A stretch of 8,211 nt of DNA from Elusimicrobiota bacterium (GTDB lineage Bacteria; Elusimicrobiota; Elusimicrobia; UBA1565; UBA9628), in contig JAQUNT010000081.1 of the NCBI GenBank assembly GCA_028717525.1, forward strand, positions 1 through 8,211. Direction: 5' to 3'. A program made the position numbers and the translations under genes. Below the pieces are notes generated by a model. The model had not been told where the DNA came from. It searched no databases and saw nothing but the letters and a program-made list of their open reading frames with translations. Positions 6,735 through 8,211 of this stretch are shown here, piece after piece (position 1 is the stretch's first letter; each line of letters opens with the position of its first letter).

Positions 6735-7838
6735 ATCCAGAGGCCGGAAGCCGACCACGATGCGGTCGGCGGCCGGGGCCACGGATTCGATGCGCGCCCG
6801 TCCCAGGAGCACCACGAGCATGTCCTTGGAGAAATCCACGCTCGGAGCCGAGCCGGGCAGGCCTTGCTCGCGCCAGAGCCGGAGCGACTCCTCCGCGGAG
6901 TAGACGACCCGCCCGGTCTCCACGGGGACGGCCGCGGGCAGGGGGACGTCCGCCTTCCTCATCTTGACCGGGGCCGCGCCGCCGCTGAAATCGTCGGGCG
7001 GCACCAAAGCGCCTTCAGCCTTGCTGCGGCCCGGGCCCTGCGGCCGGGACAGGAGGGTGGTGGTCCGGCCGGCCACCGGGGCCGGGAGGGACTCCTTGTC
7101 GAGGCTCTGCCCGGCGGCGGGCGAGAGGTCGCGCGCCACCCCCCTGAGGGCGCGGACCACGGAGTTGGGGGTGACGATGCGCTGGATGCCCAGGCGCACG
7201 CGCTCGGCCTCGAGGTGCTTCTGCAGGGCCTCGTTGCTGTAGGCGGGCTTGCCCGCGGGGGCTTCGCCGATGGCCCGGCCGCCGAATCCCCTCGGCGCCG
7301 CCGGGGCGGCCAGGCCGGCGGCCGAGACGCCCGCGCCCTCGTCGGCGCCGCCTGCGCCGCTCAGGGCCGCGATGCCTTCTTCCCGCTTCTGCTCCTTGGC
7401 CTTGGCGACCAGGTCCGCGGTCGATAAGAGCTCGAGGGGCCGGCTCGCGGCCGGGGCCGGCGGCGGGGCGTTCAGGCCGGAGGCCGCTCCGGAGACGGCG
7501 GCCGGCAGGGTGCGCAGGTTCCAGGTCTTGTAGGTCACGAACATGACGGTGAAGGCGCAGGCCGCCCAGGCCACGCTGCGCGGCGCCAGCCAGGAAGCCC
7601 AGCCCTCGGCGCGCTCCGGCGTCCGCCGCCGGGACTCCAGGCGGCGCAGGAACCCCGCGGGCAGGGGCTTCTGGGGCAGGCCGCGGACCAAGGCGGAGAC
7701 CTGGCGCAGCTCTTCGAGCCCGGCTCGGCATTCGGCGCAGCCTTTCAGGTGCGCCTCGACGCGGCCCCGCTCGGCGTCGGACAGGACCCCGTCGAGGTAG
7801 CCGGAAAGGTTCTCCTTCTCGTGTCCCATGTTCGTCAC
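6657..7838 (-). CDS. Zinc-finger membrane anti-sigma factor with PrcB-like C-terminal domain
   Basis: A 393-residue protein. Residues 1-50 form a ZAS-type zinc-binding anti-sigma domain: likely ligands are His6, His30, Cys34 and Cys37 (H-x3-C-x2-C), with SGYLDGVLSDAE between them. One membrane segment lies at about 88-103 (SVAWAACAFTVMFVTY). A long Ala/Pro/Gly-rich stretch of about 200 residues follows. Residues 309-392 form a compact domain with SAEESLRLW, VDFSKDMLVVLLG and SGLPVVF that resembles the PrcB C-terminal domain; this match is by memory and moderate. The topology is a cytosolic sigma-binding end and an envelope-side sensor. The GTG start at 7838 overlaps the sigma gene stop (GTGA) and has AGGAAGG 7 nt upstream (7852..7846); an ATG three codons later (7829) is the alternative. 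Its role is to hold the upstream sigma factor inactive until an envelope or redox signal arrives. The last 78 bp overlap the DUF2079 gene. Confidence 0.85.
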   Translation of the reverse strand: MTNMGHEKENLSGYLDGVLSDAERGRVEAHLKGCAECRAGLEELRQVSALVRGLPQKPLPAGFLRRLESRRRTPERAEGWASWLAPRSVAWAACAFTVMFVTYKTWNLRTLPAAVSGAASGLNAPPPAPAASRPLELLSTADLVAKAKEQKREEGIAALSGAGGADEGAGVSAAGLAAPAAPRGFGGRAIGEAPAGKPAYSNEALQKHLEAERVRLGIQRIVTPNSVVRALRGVARDLSPAAGQSLDKESLPAPVAGRTTTLLSRPQGPGRSKAEGALVPPDDFSGGAAPVKMRKADVPLPAAVPVETGRVVYSAEESLRLWREQGLPGSAPSVDFSKDMLVVLLGRARIESVAPAADRIVVGFRPLDSAPQPGQRWRVVPRSGLPVVFQPLP

Positions 7839-8211
7839 GGCGCCACCTTCCTGAGCAGCTTGGCCTTCAAGGCCTCGCGCGCCCGCCAGAGGCGCGACTT
7901 GACCGTGCCCTCCGGCACGCCCAGGGCCTCGGCCAGCTCCTGGTAGGACTGGCCCTGGACCTCGCGCAGCACGATGATGCCGCGGCTCTCCGCGTCGAGC
8001 TCCATGAGCGCTGACTGCACCTGCGCCTCCTGTTCGGCTTTCTCCAGGCCCCGGTCCAGGGGCGGATCGTCCGCCGCGAACGGCGCTTCTTCCTCGCCTT
8101 CCTCCCCTGCGAACAGGCCCAAAGAGACCGTCTTCCAGAAGCCCCGCCGCTTCTCGGCGCGCACCCGGTTCTTCCAGGTGTTGACCGTGATGCGGTAGAC
8201 CCAGGTCTTGA
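7835..8211 (-). CDS. ECF-type RNA polymerase sigma factor (RpoE-like), 5' end beyond the window
   Basis: The C-terminal 124 residues are visible, and the frame stays open to the right edge. The first visible residues (KTWVYRITVNTWKNRVRAEK) are the end of sigma region 2, which contacts the -10 element. An acidic linker (GEEGEEEAPFAADD) follows, then sigma region 4 with a helix-turn-helix around SYQELAEALGVPEGTVKSRL, which recognises the -35 element. A GTG at 8164 could be mistaken for the start, but region 2 continues in frame beyond it, so it is an internal valine. The stop TGA overlaps the GTG of the zinc-finger anti-sigma gene, the standard pairing for this family. Such sigma factors redirect RNA polymerase to envelope or stress genes. 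Their own promoters are usually autoregulated, but the promoter of this gene lies outside the window. Confidence 0.93.
   Translation of the reverse strand, partial: KTWVYRITVNTWKNRVRAEKRRGFWKTVSLGLFAGEEGEEEAPFAADDPPLDRGLEKAEQEAQVQSALMELDAESRGIIVLREVQGQSYQELAEALGVPEGTVKSRLWRAREALKAKLLRKVAP
7846..7852 (-). promoter_or_regulatory. Ribosome binding site of the anti-sigma gene
   Basis: AGGAAGG on the minus strand, 7 nt before the GTG at 7838 and inside the sigma factor gene. It favours the GTG over the ATG at 7829. Confidence 0.55.

Noticed and set aside
1..8211. tRNA, rRNA, CRISPR arrays, insertion sequences, attachment sites
   Set aside because: No cloverleaf-type sequence, regularly spaced direct repeats, transposase motifs or terminal inverted repeats were seen; nearly all bases are covered by ordinary genes.

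Overview
The window is very GC-rich (roughly 70% by eye), gene-dense and free of RNA genes, CRISPR arrays and mobile elements. It looks like chromosomal DNA of a free-living diderm bacterium: it carries a periplasmic DegP/HtrA-type protease, a lipoprotein, a membrane anti-sigma factor and an ECF sigma factor. The phylum cannot be fixed from the sequence alone.

Left arm (1-5053), all on the minus strand and read right to left: an HtrA serine protease with an intact His-Asp-Ser triad and two PDZ domains; overlapping it by 4 bp (ATGA), a 773-residue exported protein with two PDZ domains whose N-terminal half looks like two degenerate trypsin-like folds without catalytic residues; 47 bp further, a small soluble histidine kinase with no sensor domain; then a 192-bp gap and the start of an Ala/Ser/Pro-rich lipoprotein that runs off the left edge. 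The first three look like one transcription unit driven by a strong sigma70-type promoter at 5061-5089.

Middle (5121-6734), plus strand: a DUF2079-family polytopic membrane protein, transcribed divergently from HtrA. The two promoters lie back to back in a gap of under 70 bp and their -35 boxes occupy almost the same bases. Both genes, and the kinase gene, have a -10-like hexamer only 8-10 bases before the start codon and no Shine-Dalgarno sequence, which points to leaderless or near-leaderless mRNAs.

Right arm (6657-8211), minus strand: an ECF sigma factor cut by the right edge, translationally coupled (GTGA overlap) to a zinc-finger anti-sigma factor with one membrane segment and a C-terminal domain that resembles the PrcB C-terminal domain. 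Its 3' end overlaps the 3' end of the DUF2079 gene by 78 bp.

Taken together this reads as an envelope stress and protein quality-control neighbourhood: sigma/anti-sigma sensing, a protease, a putative pseudoprotease partner, a kinase and a lipoprotein. The regulatory link between the two arms is inference only. The least ordinary element is the protease/pseudoprotease pair.
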